From: Thermodesulfovibrionales bacterium
GTDB taxonomy: Bacteria; Nitrospirota; Thermodesulfovibrionia; Thermodesulfovibrionales; Dissulfurispiraceae
NCBI GenBank assembly: GCA_020062545.1
Contig: JAGUWD010000005.1
Span: forward strand, 1 to 64,000
Length of the DNA: 64,000 nucleotides
Direction: 5' to 3'
How positions within the stretch are numbered: the stretch's first letter is position 1; every line of letters begins with the position of its first letter. The translations under genes and the position numbers were made by a program. Below are positions 1-6,049 of this stretch, one piece after another. The notes beneath the pieces are model-generated. The model made no database searches and had not been told where the DNA came from. It worked only from the letters and a program-made list of their open reading frames with translations.

Positions 1-68
1 AAGCAATCTCGCTTTATAAAAATCAATGCGTTATAGATTGCTTCGTCGCTTTTGCTCCTCGCAATGAC
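1..68. repeat. Dispersed palindromic intergenic repeat (partial)
   Basis: The sequence AAGCAATCT at the window edge is echoed inversely by AGATTGCTT at about 36-44, followed by CGTCGCTTTTGCTCCTCGC and AATGACA. This is the familiar form of an intergenic palindromic repeat ('ATTGCGAGGAGCGAAGCGACGAAGCAAT' type) seen in many bacterial genomes. The left part may continue beyond the window. It has no coding potential. Confidence 0.6.
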
Positions 69-124
69 AGCAATGTTAGGGGTTTTTCAGGAGTCTCAAC
101 TGAATTACGCAATGTATGCAGGTC

Positions 125-373
125 TTAAGAATTTTGTTCTTTCAGTTTTTTCATCAGCCTTTCATACTTCTCGGCACCGACACATTCTTTAGCTGCAGGA
201 CACCACTGAAGGCATGATGGCTTCATATCCCTTGTTATAGTTTTCCCACATCCCTTGCATACAGTATCAGGCTCATCTGTCCATATCTCGTTTTTATGCA
301 TGCAATATGCACAGATTAACTCTTCGGGATACGGGTTTCTTATCTCTTTGCTTCCTGGACAACTCTCTTTCAT
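125..373 (-). CDS. Small Cys-rich zinc-ribbon-like protein
   Basis: 82 aa with eight cysteines. Two CxxC pairs (CAYC near residue 21 and CKGC near residue 39) look like a structural zinc ribbon, followed by a PSCLQWCPAAKECVG segment typical of small uncharacterised proteins in anaerobic bacteria. No enzyme motif, signal peptide or membrane segment is seen. It lies 52 bp downstream of ubiX on the same strand and could be co-transcribed, though a TAAAAT hexamer 6 nt before its ATG (380-385, minus) could be its own -10 box. Real gene likely; function unknown. Confidence 0.7.
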   Translation of the reverse strand: MKESCPGSKEIRNPYPEELICAYCMHKNEIWTDEPDTVCKGCGKTITRDMKPSCLQWCPAAKECVGAEKYERLMKKLKEQNS

Positions 374-425
374 AATACTATTTTAGCAGATACAGGATGT
401 TAGCAATATGAGATAAATCATATGC

Positions 426-1025
426 TTAACTTCCCCATCTCTTAAATAGGCCATGCTCAATCCCGAAACTATCCAGTATCTTTCCTACAATGAAATTTAC
501 AATGTCGTCCAGATTTTTTGGCTGATGATAAAAGGCAGGAACAGGTGGCGCTATCTTTACGCCGAGCCGGGCAAGTTTCAGCATGTTTTCGAGGTGTATT
601 GCGCTGAATGGCATTTCACGGGGAGAAAGCAAAAGAGGTCTCCCTTCTTTTATCACAACATCGGCAGCCCTTTCAATGAGATTGTTTGCATATCCATTGG
701 CAATGCCTGAAAGGGTTTTCATGGAGCATGGCACAACAAGCATTCCGTCTGTCTTAAACGAGCCGCTTGCTATTGGCGACTCCATGTATTTATCCTCGTA
801 AAAAAAGAGTCTCTTTGTTTGAAAGTGTTTACTCATGATGTTTTCTGTTTTTTTTGACTGTTGACTTTCTGTTGTCCAGTCTATTCCTGTCTCATCTTTA
901 ATTATTGAGAAGGTATTTGACGATATTACGAGATGAACTTCTGAAACTTTGAGCAGCTCTTCAAGTAGCCTTACGCCGAATATCGAGCCGCTTGCACCTG
1001 TTATGGCAAGGATAAACCTTTTCAT
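426..1025 (-). CDS. ubiX: Flavin prenyltransferase UbiX/Pad1 family
   Basis: 199 aa. UbiX makes prenylated FMN from FMN and dimethylallyl phosphate, the cofactor of UbiD-type decarboxylases. Seen: N-terminal nucleotide-binding ITGASGSIFGVRLLEEL, the IASGSF motif, VVPCSMKTLSGIANG, the catalytic-region segment EGRPLLLSPREMPFS, and the C-terminal PPVPAFYHQPKNLDDIVNF. The stretch between DETGIDW and IASGSF is about 15 residues longer than in E. coli UbiX, and this extra part coincides with a short tandem-repeat-like DNA segment (854-874). No UbiD is in the window. A TATACT box (1032-1037, minus) lies 6 nt before the ATG. Confidence 0.93.
   Translation of the reverse strand: MKRFILAITGASGSIFGVRLLEELLKVSEVHLVISSNTFSIIKDETGIDWTTESQQSKKTENIMSKHFQTKRLFFYEDKYMESPIASGSFKTDGMLVVPCSMKTLSGIANGYANNLIERAADVVIKEGRPLLLSPREMPFSAIHLENMLKLARLGVKIAPPVPAFYHQPKNLDDIVNFIVGKILDSFGIEHGLFKRWGS
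854..874. repeat. Short heptamer-like tandem repeat inside ubiX
   Basis: TTGACTG (854-860) is followed by TTGACTT (861-867) and the related TCTGTTG (868-874). It encodes the TTESQQSKK insertion relative to typical UbiX proteins. Only about two clear copies, so the weakest of the in-gene arrays in this window. Confidence 0.4.
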
Positions 1026-1047
1026 AGGATTAGTATACTAAAAATAG

Positions 1048-1061
1048 TTGAATATTTTTCA
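1048..1061. promoter_or_regulatory. Putative ArsR/SmtB operator
   Basis: Dyad TTGAA-n5-TTCA lies between divergent ubiX and the arsR-like gene. It resembles the TGAA...TTCA operators of the SmtB/CzrA group, and an equivalent dyad (6024-6039) precedes the second arsR-like gene. It sits upstream of the ubiX -10 box and next to a TATAAA (1069-1074) before the regulator. Confidence 0.45.
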
Positions 1062-1083
1062 CCTATCCTATAAAATGGAAATC

Positions 1084-1443
1084 ATGAAAAAGGCGGAAAT
1101 GAAGTATTATAAAACTGCCCGCATCGATAAAGAAAAAATATCTTCTGTCAGAAAGAAGATGAAATCCGACCGCACCATGCAGGAAATTGTTAAGATATTC
1201 CAAGTTATCGGTGGGCCTACAAAAGCAGACATTATATCTGCTCTATGTTTCGACGAGATGTGCGCACCCGAGATAGCGGCTGTTATAAATACAACACGGT
1301 CCAATGTTGCCCATCAGGTGAAAACACTGATAGAACTTGGGCTTGTCAAATCCAGGAGAAAGGGAAAATATGTCTTTTATTCCCTTGACGCTAAAGGCAT
1401 AAAATGGGTGTTTGACGAATTCTTAAAGCGTATAAGAAAATGA
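1084..1443 (+). CDS. ArsR/SmtB-type winged-helix regulator with altered metal site
   Basis: About 119 aa from the ATG at 1084; the ATG at 1075 is an alternative. I chose 1084 because it aligns with the start of the paralogue at 6050. The winged-helix core is clear: VKIFQVIGGPTKADIISAL, recognition helix NTTRSNVAHQVKTLIELGL and wing SRRKGKYVFYSLD. The paralogue carries ELCVCD, the alpha3N CxC metal site of CadC/CmtR-like sensors; here the same position reads EMCAPE, so one cysteine is lost. It may sense a different ligand or a metal through other residues. Likely autoregulated through the dyad at 1048-1061. Confidence 0.85.
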   Translation: MKKAEMKYYKTARIDKEKISSVRKKMKSDRTMQEIVKIFQVIGGPTKADIISALCFDEMCAPEIAAVINTTRSNVAHQVKTLIELGLVKSRRKGKYVFYSLDAKGIKWVFDEFLKRIRK

Positions 1444-1465
1444 CTGAACATAGCAATTCGTACCC

Positions 1466-1494
1466 TTGAAACCCTTTATTCCATTGTGTAATAT
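1466..1494 (+). promoter_or_regulatory. Sigma70-type promoter
   Basis: TTGAAA (1466-1471), 17-bp spacer, TAATAT (1489-1494). The predicted start point falls at or next to the ATG at 1501, so the transcript may be leaderless. Confidence 0.55.
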
Positions 1495-1500
1495 TAAGAC

Positions 1501-1890
1501 ATGTTTTTGCATCTAAAGCGGTTTAAATTATCATATCTCCTGTTAGCTTTCATTTTGTTGACTGCTTCCGTGATATTCCCCATAATCCATATTCATGCAC
1601 ATGACGAAATATCACACAGATTTAACGCCTCGGAATACTGCACAATCGGACATGAAGGACATGACAGCAGCCATCATGAAAATCATCCCCATCTAATATC
1701 AGAGTCGAGACCCATAAGCAGGCAAAGCAATTTATTCGAACACTTTATTGCCCCTGCAAATGCGACAATTGCGGATATCCTGTTTTTCACAGGGAAGCCC
1801 TTAAAGACACTCCAATTTCAAAGAAGCCGGGTATGTTCCAATAACGGCTTCCTTGCAGCATTCTCAGGCCTCTCACCTCCCTTAAATTAA
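1501..1890 (+). CDS. His-rich secreted/anchored protein
   Basis: 129 aa. A hydrophobic segment at about residues 10-30 (LSYLLLAFILLTASVIFPII) acts as signal or anchor. It is followed by a His-rich stretch, IHIHAHD then GHEGHDSSHHENHPH (residues ~30-65), that could bind Zn, Ni or Cu in the periplasm. The C-terminal half has no recognisable domain. No Shine-Dalgarno precedes the ATG, which sits 6 nt after a good -10 box. It lies between a metal-type ArsR and the spermidine-synthase-like pair. A role in metal buffering is inferred from composition and context only. Confidence 0.7.
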   Translation: MFLHLKRFKLSYLLLAFILLTASVIFPIIHIHAHDEISHRFNASEYCTIGHEGHDSSHHENHPHLISESRPISRQSNLFEHFIAPANATIADILFFTGKPLKTLQFQRSRVCSNNGFLAAFSGLSPPLN

Positions 1891-1937
1891 GAAAACAATT
1901 TTCAGTAGACAGAAAAATCACATTAATGGGAGGGTAT

Positions 1938-2843
1938 ATGTTGAAAATCATAATTGCAGTGCTGTCTTTTTTAATAATGCCTCTGGATAATGCCCTCGGA
2001 GCAGAAAAAATTATTTACCAGAAGGATTCCCTTTACCAGCACATTGTTGTACTTGAAGATCCAGCCAAAAGAGAGAGGGTTTACTACAGTAACAAAAGGG
2101 AAGGGATTCAGGGTGGAATCTATACGGACGCACCTGAAAAACTCCTTTTTGAATATGCCGGAATAGCCTTCGTTTCTTTAACCTTTCTTGACAGGGAGCC
2201 CAAAGATGTGCTTTTTATCGGCCTCGGATCGGGATCGATGCCGCAGTACTTTAATAGATACTATCCAGAGGCAAATATCGATATTGTCGAGTTAGACCCT
2301 GAAATTGTGGATATAGCGAAAAGATACTTTTATTTTAAAGAAAGCAGGAATATGAAAATTCATACTGCCGACGGAAGGGTATTTATTAAAAGAACACCCA
2401 AAAGATACGATATGATTTTCCTTGATGCTTATCAGGGCGGCGATATACCTTTTCACCTCACTACAATTGAATTTTTTAAGGAAGTAAAAGGCAGATTGAA
2501 GGAAGGAGGAGTTATTGTCTCAAATATTCTGTCCCAGTTCAGAAATAGGTTTTTTGATTCCATGGTTGCGACATACGATAAGGCATTCCCACACCTTTAT
2601 ATATTTAAGGGCAGAAAGTCCAATAATTTCATCTTCATAGCCACTAAGAGCAGTGTTATGAAAGGAAAGGAAGAAATATATCAAAGGGCCAGAAAAATTC
2701 AGGTGTCCAGAAAAATGGATATAGATTTGCAAGGTATCAGCTGGACATGCGAATACTGTGATGAATACAGGACAGATGCTAAAGTCCTGACCGATGACTT
2801 TGCCCCTGTGAATTTATACAGGCACATGAAAGTTTATGATTAG
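1938..2843 (+). CDS. Secreted/anchored spermidine-synthase-fold protein
   Basis: 301 aa from the ATG at 1938, preceded by GGGAGGG; an in-frame ATG at 1926 overlaps that ribosome site. It has an N-terminal hydrophobic signal (LKIIIAVLSFLIMPLDNALG). The Rossmann core is that of the spermidine synthase/SAM-methyltransferase superfamily: FIGLGSGSMPQYF, DIVELDPEIVDIA, TADGRVFI and DMIFLDAYQGG. Fused MFS/spermidine-synthase-like proteins carry this domain C-terminal to a membrane domain. Here the membrane part is a separate downstream gene 15 bp away, so the order is reversed. A signal peptide would place the domain outside the cytoplasm, so true polyamine synthesis is doubtful. Substrate unknown. 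Confidence 0.8.
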   Translation: MLKIIIAVLSFLIMPLDNALGAEKIIYQKDSLYQHIVVLEDPAKRERVYYSNKREGIQGGIYTDAPEKLLFEYAGIAFVSLTFLDREPKDVLFIGLGSGSMPQYFNRYYPEANIDIVELDPEIVDIAKRYFYFKESRNMKIHTADGRVFIKRTPKRYDMIFLDAYQGGDIPFHLTTIEFFKEVKGRLKEGGVIVSNILSQFRNRFFDSMVATYDKAFPHLYIFKGRKSNNFIFIATKSSVMKGKEEIYQRARKIQVSRKMDIDLQGISWTCEYCDEYRTDAKVLTDDFAPVNLYRHMKVYD

Positions 2844-2858
2844 GCATGGGAGGAATTT

Positions 2859-3458
2859 ATGCTCATAAAAATAATCGTTTTTATTTGCGGTGCAGTTGTG
2901 ATGTCCTTTGAGATCCTTGGAAGCAGGGTGCTCGCTCCGAATTTCGGCAATTCTGTCTTTGTATGGGGCAGCCTTATAAGTACCTTTCTGGCAGGCCTTT
3001 CAGCAGGGTATTATTGGGGCGGGAAGATTGCAGACCTGAATCCCTCAATCAGGAAGCTGGGTTTGATTATCATTGTTCCAGGCTTGCTTTTGGTTGCATT
3101 CCCTTTATATGGCACAGCAGTATCGGATTTTGTATTCACGAAAGACCCCGGGATAAGATTGGGCCCTCTGCTTGCCTCTATAATACTCTTTTTCGTCCCT
3201 TCTGTTTTCCTTGGAGCCGTCAGCCCATATACCACAAAGCTCACGATCTGCAGCCTCCACACATCTGGTAGAACCATTGGAACTCTTTATGCCCTTTCCA
3301 CCTTTGGAAGCATTGTGGGAACGCTGCTGACCTCATTCTATCTTATTACCATAGCAGGGGTTAAGACCTTGATAATGGCCCAGGGAATCCTGCTGCTTAT
3401 CGTCTCGATTCCTCTGTTGTTTATGAAATTGGCTTGCAGGCAGGTGGATTCTGCTTGA
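2859..3458 (+). CDS. Membrane partner of spermidine-synthase-like protein (MFS-like half)
   Basis: 199 aa with about six hydrophobic segments. The opening GAVVMSFEILGSRVLAPNFGNSVFVWGS and the GAVSPYTTKL / GTLYALSTFGSIVGTL segments match the membrane domain of 'fused MFS/spermidine synthase' proteins. It has its own Shine-Dalgarno (GGGAGG, 2848-2853) and follows the soluble half by 15 bp, so the two are probably co-translated and interact. No transport substrate is known for the family. Confidence 0.82.
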   Translation: MLIKIIVFICGAVVMSFEILGSRVLAPNFGNSVFVWGSLISTFLAGLSAGYYWGGKIADLNPSIRKLGLIIIVPGLLLVAFPLYGTAVSDFVFTKDPGIRLGPLLASIILFFVPSVFLGAVSPYTTKLTICSLHTSGRTIGTLYALSTFGSIVGTLLTSFYLITIAGVKTLIMAQGILLLIVSIPLLFMKLACRQVDSA

Positions 3459-3506
3459 CTCAAAAGTTCCACGTCTGCTATTTAAAAGTGACTTTTTGTT
3501 TTATGA

Positions 3507-3851
3507 ATGAGATATAATTTAAAAATGCAGATAAGTATTGCAAGGATTTGCGCCTTTATAGTTCTGTTTGTAGTGATTCTGGTATTTGTTGGTCCAACAA
3601 CATCTGTTTTTGCTTCATCTCAAGAGAATACTGAAAAATCCTGTTGCGATGAATGCAGCAAAACAGAAGGTCAAAATACTGATCATTGCTCCACACCGGA
3701 CTGTCCCATGCTTCTCTGCCTTTCAGCTAATACAGTTTCACAATTTATGCCAGTCACCCTTTTAGGAAGTATTTATATACATCAACTCGTTGAAAAATTG
3801 CATTTCAAATCTCCAGTAAATTCAATCTTCCATCCTCCTACAATTAGTTAA
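3507..3851 (+). CDS. Small secreted Cys-rich protein
   Basis: 114 aa; the start could also be the ATG at 3525. A signal peptide or anchor (about residues 8-36, ending FVGPTTSVFAS) precedes a cluster of seven cysteines: KSCCDECSK, DHCSTPDCPMLLC. The pattern suggests metal or disulfide chemistry in the periplasm and resembles small proteins beside metal-efflux genes, but no family is recognised. The rest is a weakly hydrophobic segment and a short tail. Confidence 0.6.
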   Translation: MRYNLKMQISIARICAFIVLFVVILVFVGPTTSVFASSQENTEKSCCDECSKTEGQNTDHCSTPDCPMLLCLSANTVSQFMPVTLLGSIYIHQLVEKLHFKSPVNSIFHPPTIS

Positions 3852-3890
3852 TTCTATAAGAACAACTGTTTACCTAAAACTACGTCCATT

Positions 3891-3917
3891 GTCATTCCTG
3901 CGGAAGCAGGAATCCAG
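3891..3917. repeat. Dispersed 'GTCATTCCTGC' palindromic repeat
   Basis: TTCCTGC (3895-3901), GGAA loop, GCAGGAA (3906-3912), inside the common intergenic repeat form that starts GTCATTCCTGC and ends GGAATCCAG. It lies directly upstream of the decayed ABC operon. Confidence 0.65.
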
Positions 3918-3949
3918 AAAAATGCCAACCCGAACCATGTACTGACGCC

Positions 3950-4003
3950 ATGACAGGCTTGTTTCAAGGTCTCAAGAAGTTCGGCTGGCAGGTGGATGAA
4001 TAG
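3950..4003 (+). pseudogene. Possible 3' remnant of an unidentified gene
   Basis: A 17-codon open stretch (MTGLFQGLKKFGWQVDE, then TAG) reads like the amphipathic C-terminal end of a protein with its body missing. It sits between the dispersed repeat and the collapsed ABC operon, so a deletion scar is plausible. I do not recognise the parent. Confidence 0.25.
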
Positions 4004-4032
4004 CAGAATCTTAACTACTCAGGAGGATTATT

Positions 4033-4191
4033 ATGAAAAAATATATTATCGCTTTTGCGGTAATCATTCTTATAGCAGCAACTGGCTTTATCAGCCTTAG
4101 CAATGGAAAAACTAAAACAATAAAGGAAGGCGGAGTGTTAAGTGTCAATGACATTCAGGCAGCCACAACCCCGGGGATGGGAGATGGATAA
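4033..4191 (+). pseudogene. 5' fragment of an ABC-operon signal-peptide protein
   Basis: ATG at 4033 after a good Shine-Dalgarno (AGGAGGA, 4021-4027). 52 codons: signal peptide (KKYIIAFAVIILIAATGFIS) then the start of a mature domain ending SVNDIQA, followed by a few unrelated codons and TAA. The N-terminus resembles small exported proteins encoded upstream of FtsX/LolD-type ABC genes. The body appears deleted, and the 3' part overlaps the next, chimeric reading frame in another phase. Confidence 0.55.
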
Positions 4192-4957
4192 AGGTGATTA
4201 TTTTGCGTCACAGGATGAGGATTCCATTGTCATAGGCTTTGGAATTGCACAACAGTTTAAGTTAAACCTTATGGATGAACTCACAATAAGAGGCAGGCAG
4301 TTTCCTGTAAAGGGGATACTCAAAGAGACAGGGGGCAAGGATGATGTTGCTGTGTTCATGCCCATTTCAGTTGCACGATGTGTTTTTTCATGCATCATCG
4401 GGCCATCAGGTCATGGTAAAAGCACCCTCATGCATTTGATTGGAGGGCTTGACAGGCCAACAGAAGGCCGTGTCTTTATCGATGGGTCAGATATTACAGG
4501 ACTCAGCAACAGTGAGCTTGCAGCATTAAGGGCAAGAATGATTGGCTTTGTCTTTCAATTCTTCAATCTTCTGCCAAATCTCACTGCTGAAGAGAATGTG
4601 GAGACTGCAATGATGTTTTCAGGAAACCGTGATAGGATGCAGAAAGGAAAGGCGAGGGAACTCCTGTCACTGGTGGGACTCTCAGAAAAGCTCAATGCAA
4701 AACCCTCTGAGCTTTCGGGAGGCCAGCAACAGAGGGTTGCAATTGCAAGGGCGCTGGCAAACGATCCTGAGATTTTATTGATGGATGAGCCTACAGGTAA
4801 TCTTGATTCAGAATCAGAGGCAGAGGTGCTAAATGCCATATTTAAACTTCACAAAGAAAGAAAGACTGTCGTTATCGTCACTCACAACAACGAAATAGCG
4901 AAAAAGGCTGAGATAGTTTTTGAGATAAGGGACGGCAGGCTTAAGTCTTCTTCTTGA
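4142..4957 (+). pseudogene. Chimeric remnant: MacB-like permease fragment fused to LolD-type ATPase
   Basis: 271 codons from a GTG. Residues ~10-80 match the periplasmic core of FtsX/MacB permeases (DEDSIVIGFGIAQQFKLN, FPVKGILKETGGKDD, VFMPISVA). At about residue 82 the frame passes directly into an ABC ATPase. That part has Walker A GPSGHGKST, Q-loop FVFQFFNLLPN, signature LSGGQQQR, Walker B ILLMDEPTGNLD and the H-loop VIVTHN. The ATPase lacks its first ~35-40 residues (beta1-beta2, A-loop); the permease lacks both ends and all membrane helices. Deletions seem to have collapsed a three-gene operon in place. The ATPase half may still be expressed, but a working transporter is unlikely. Confidence 0.75.
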
Positions 4958-4985
4958 CCTTCTGTCCAGATGGAAGGTTTATAAT
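4954..4985 (+). promoter_or_regulatory. MerR-type promoter/operator for the merR gene
   Basis: TTGACC (4954-4959) and TATAAT (4980-4985) are separated by 20 bp, the overlong spacing typical of MerR-activated promoters. The spacer holds the dyad CCTTC...GGAAGG, the CueR-like half-site form. The -10 box ends 5 nt before the merR ATG, so the message may be leaderless. Confidence 0.8.
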
Positions 4986-4990
4986 TAAGC

Positions 4991-5398
4991 ATGAAAAGAT
5001 TTTTTATCGGAGATATAGCTAAAAGATTCGGCCTTAATCCACGGACCATCAGGTACTACGAGACTATTGGAATTCTGCCAAAGGCAAGGAGGATAGAGAG
5101 CGGATATAGAGTTTATGATGATAAAACAATTGAAAGATTAGAATTCATCCTTAAGGCAAAAGCCCTCGGTCTTAAGCTTGATGAGATCAAAGAGATATTA
5201 CTGCTCCATGAGAAAGGCGAAGTGCCATGTGAATGCACAAGGGAGTTTATCAGAAATAAAATCTCAGAAATTGAAGAAAAGATTACAAACCTGACAGAAT
5301 TGAAAATAAGACTCACCGAACTCCTTAAAATCAAAAAATATAAAGTTGCCATTAAGTCCATCTGCCCCATAATAACAGAATCAAAAAAAACCTCTTGA
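4991..5398 (+). CDS. MerR-family heavy-metal-responsive regulator
   Basis: 135 aa. N-terminal MerR helix-turn-helix (IGDIAKRFGLNPRTIRYYETIGILPKA) and wing (RRIESGYRVYDD), then the dimerisation helix and a C-terminal metal loop. Cysteines are C80 and C82 (VPCECTREF) and C125 (KSICPII), an arrangement like the MerR/ZntR/PbrR metal-sensing branch; the middle cysteine of MerR (C117) is absent. The gene has its own MerR-type promoter, and a second one (5395-5426) follows immediately, driving the Cys-rich micropeptide. The metal cannot be assigned; the operator halves look CueR-like. Confidence 0.9.
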   Translation: MKRFFIGDIAKRFGLNPRTIRYYETIGILPKARRIESGYRVYDDKTIERLEFILKAKALGLKLDEIKEILLLHEKGEVPCECTREFIRNKISEIEEKITNLTELKIRLTELLKIKKYKVAIKSICPIITESKKTS

Positions 5399-5426
5399 CT
5401 CTCCATCCGACTGGATAGTTTAAGAT
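5395..5426 (+). promoter_or_regulatory. Second MerR-type promoter/operator
   Basis: TTGACT (5395-5400) and TAAGAT (5421-5426) with a 20-bp spacer containing the dyad ATCC-GACT-GGAT. It overlaps the 3' end of the merR gene and points at the small gene at 5451. A strong Shine-Dalgarno (GGGAGGTG, 5437-5444) follows. Confidence 0.75.
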
Positions 5427-5450
5427 GTAATCAGAAGGGAGGTGAAGGGC

Positions 5451-5582
5451 ATGAAAAAGTTATTATTTGCACTTGCGCTGATAGCTGCGCTCACCACAAG
5501 TTCGTTAGGTTTAGCAGCTGACAATCCACAGCAGGGGACTCCACAGTGCCCATGCCCGTGCTGTCAGCAATCAGCAAAGTAG
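5451..5582 (+). CDS. 43-aa secreted Cys-rich micropeptide (metallothionein-like?)
   Basis: Starts ATG after GGGAGGTG and ends TAG at 5580-5582. The first 23 residues form a textbook signal peptide (KKLLFALALIAAL core, cleavage after GLAA). The mature part is only about 20 residues, DNPQQGTPQCPCPCCQQSAK, with four cysteines in CPCPCC. It is the first gene behind a MerR-type promoter and precedes a CPLC redox protein, so periplasmic metal binding is the natural inference. I recognise no named family. It falls below usual ORF length cut-offs and is easily missed. Confidence 0.75.
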   Translation: MKKLLFALALIAALTTSSLGLAADNPQQGTPQCPCPCCQQSAK

Positions 5583-5615
5583 CAGTCTCTAAATGCTGAC
5601 GACTTTAAGAGGTTC

Positions 5616-5640
5616 GTGGGGGAACTTAGTTTCCCCCCAC
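5616..5640 (+). other. G/C-rich hairpin upstream of the CPLC protein
   Basis: GTGGGGGAA (5616-5624) pairs with TTCCCCCCAC (5631-5640) around a 6-nt loop. No T-run follows; the ribosome site of the next gene starts 5 nt downstream. It could be an attenuator, an mRNA processing or stability element, or a translation modulator separating the micropeptide from the redox protein. Confidence 0.5.
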
Positions 5641-5660
5641 GCTCAAAGGAGGTGATGGAG

Positions 5661-5924
5661 ATGTCAAAAAAGAGAAAGGTAGAGGTTTTCACAGGTGGAT
5701 GCCCGCTCTGTGATGAGACAGTGAAGCTTGTAAAGGAGCTTGCCTGTCCGAGTTGTGAAGTGACGGTCTACGACCTGAGAAATGAAGGGATGGATAAGGC
5801 AAAGAAGTATGGTGTTAATTCTGTTCCAAATGTAGTCGTTGATGGGAAAATCCTTGAGTGTTGCAAAAGAAGAAAGATAACTGCAAAAGACTTGAAGGAG
5901 GCAGGTATCGGTATCCCTCTTTAA
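5661..5924 (+). CDS. Glutaredoxin/thioredoxin-like small protein (CPLC)
   Basis: 87 aa from the ATG at 5661, 8 nt after AAGGAGGT; the ATG at 5655 is too close to that site. Thioredoxin-like fold: VEVFTGGCPLCDETVKLV with the active-site pair C14-x-x-C17, a second CPSC pair, the cis-Pro region NSVPNVVVDGKIL and a late CC. Such small proteins occur in metal (Hg/As/Cu) operons. It shares an operon with the Cys-rich micropeptide under the MerR-type promoter. Thiol-disulfide exchange or metal trafficking is inferred. Cytoplasmic: no signal peptide. Confidence 0.82.
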   Translation: MSKKRKVEVFTGGCPLCDETVKLVKELACPSCEVTVYDLRNEGMDKAKKYGVNSVPNVVVDGKILECCKRRKITAKDLKEAGIGIPL

Positions 5925-5949
5925 AGGCTCGGCTTTATTGCCGAGCCTT
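5924..5949 (+). terminator. Stem-loop terminator after the MerR operon
   Basis: AAGGCTCGGC (5924-5933), loop TTTATT, GCCGAGCCTT (5940-5949): a perfect 10-bp stem overlapping the stop of the redox gene. The following sequence is only mildly T-rich (ATCATTCT). Confidence 0.75.
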
Positions 5950-5980
5950 ATCATTCTGACAACGCAGTCTAAAATTATTC

Positions 5981-6039
5981 TTGACACATTCATTTTTTAT
6001 CTGGCAGTATTAAGTAAATATATTTGAATGGTTGTTCAA
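5981..6039 (+). promoter_or_regulatory. Promoter region and ArsR-type operator of the arsR/P-type ATPase operon
   Basis: A consensus TTGACA lies at 5981-5986; the matching -10 is less clear (TATTAA at 6009-6014 is too distant, so the pairing is uncertain). The dyad TTGAA-n6-TTCAA at 6024-6039 fits an SmtB/ArsR operator and matches the one before the paralogous regulator at 1048-1061. Confidence 0.5.
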
Positions 6040-6049
6040 CTATTATAAT

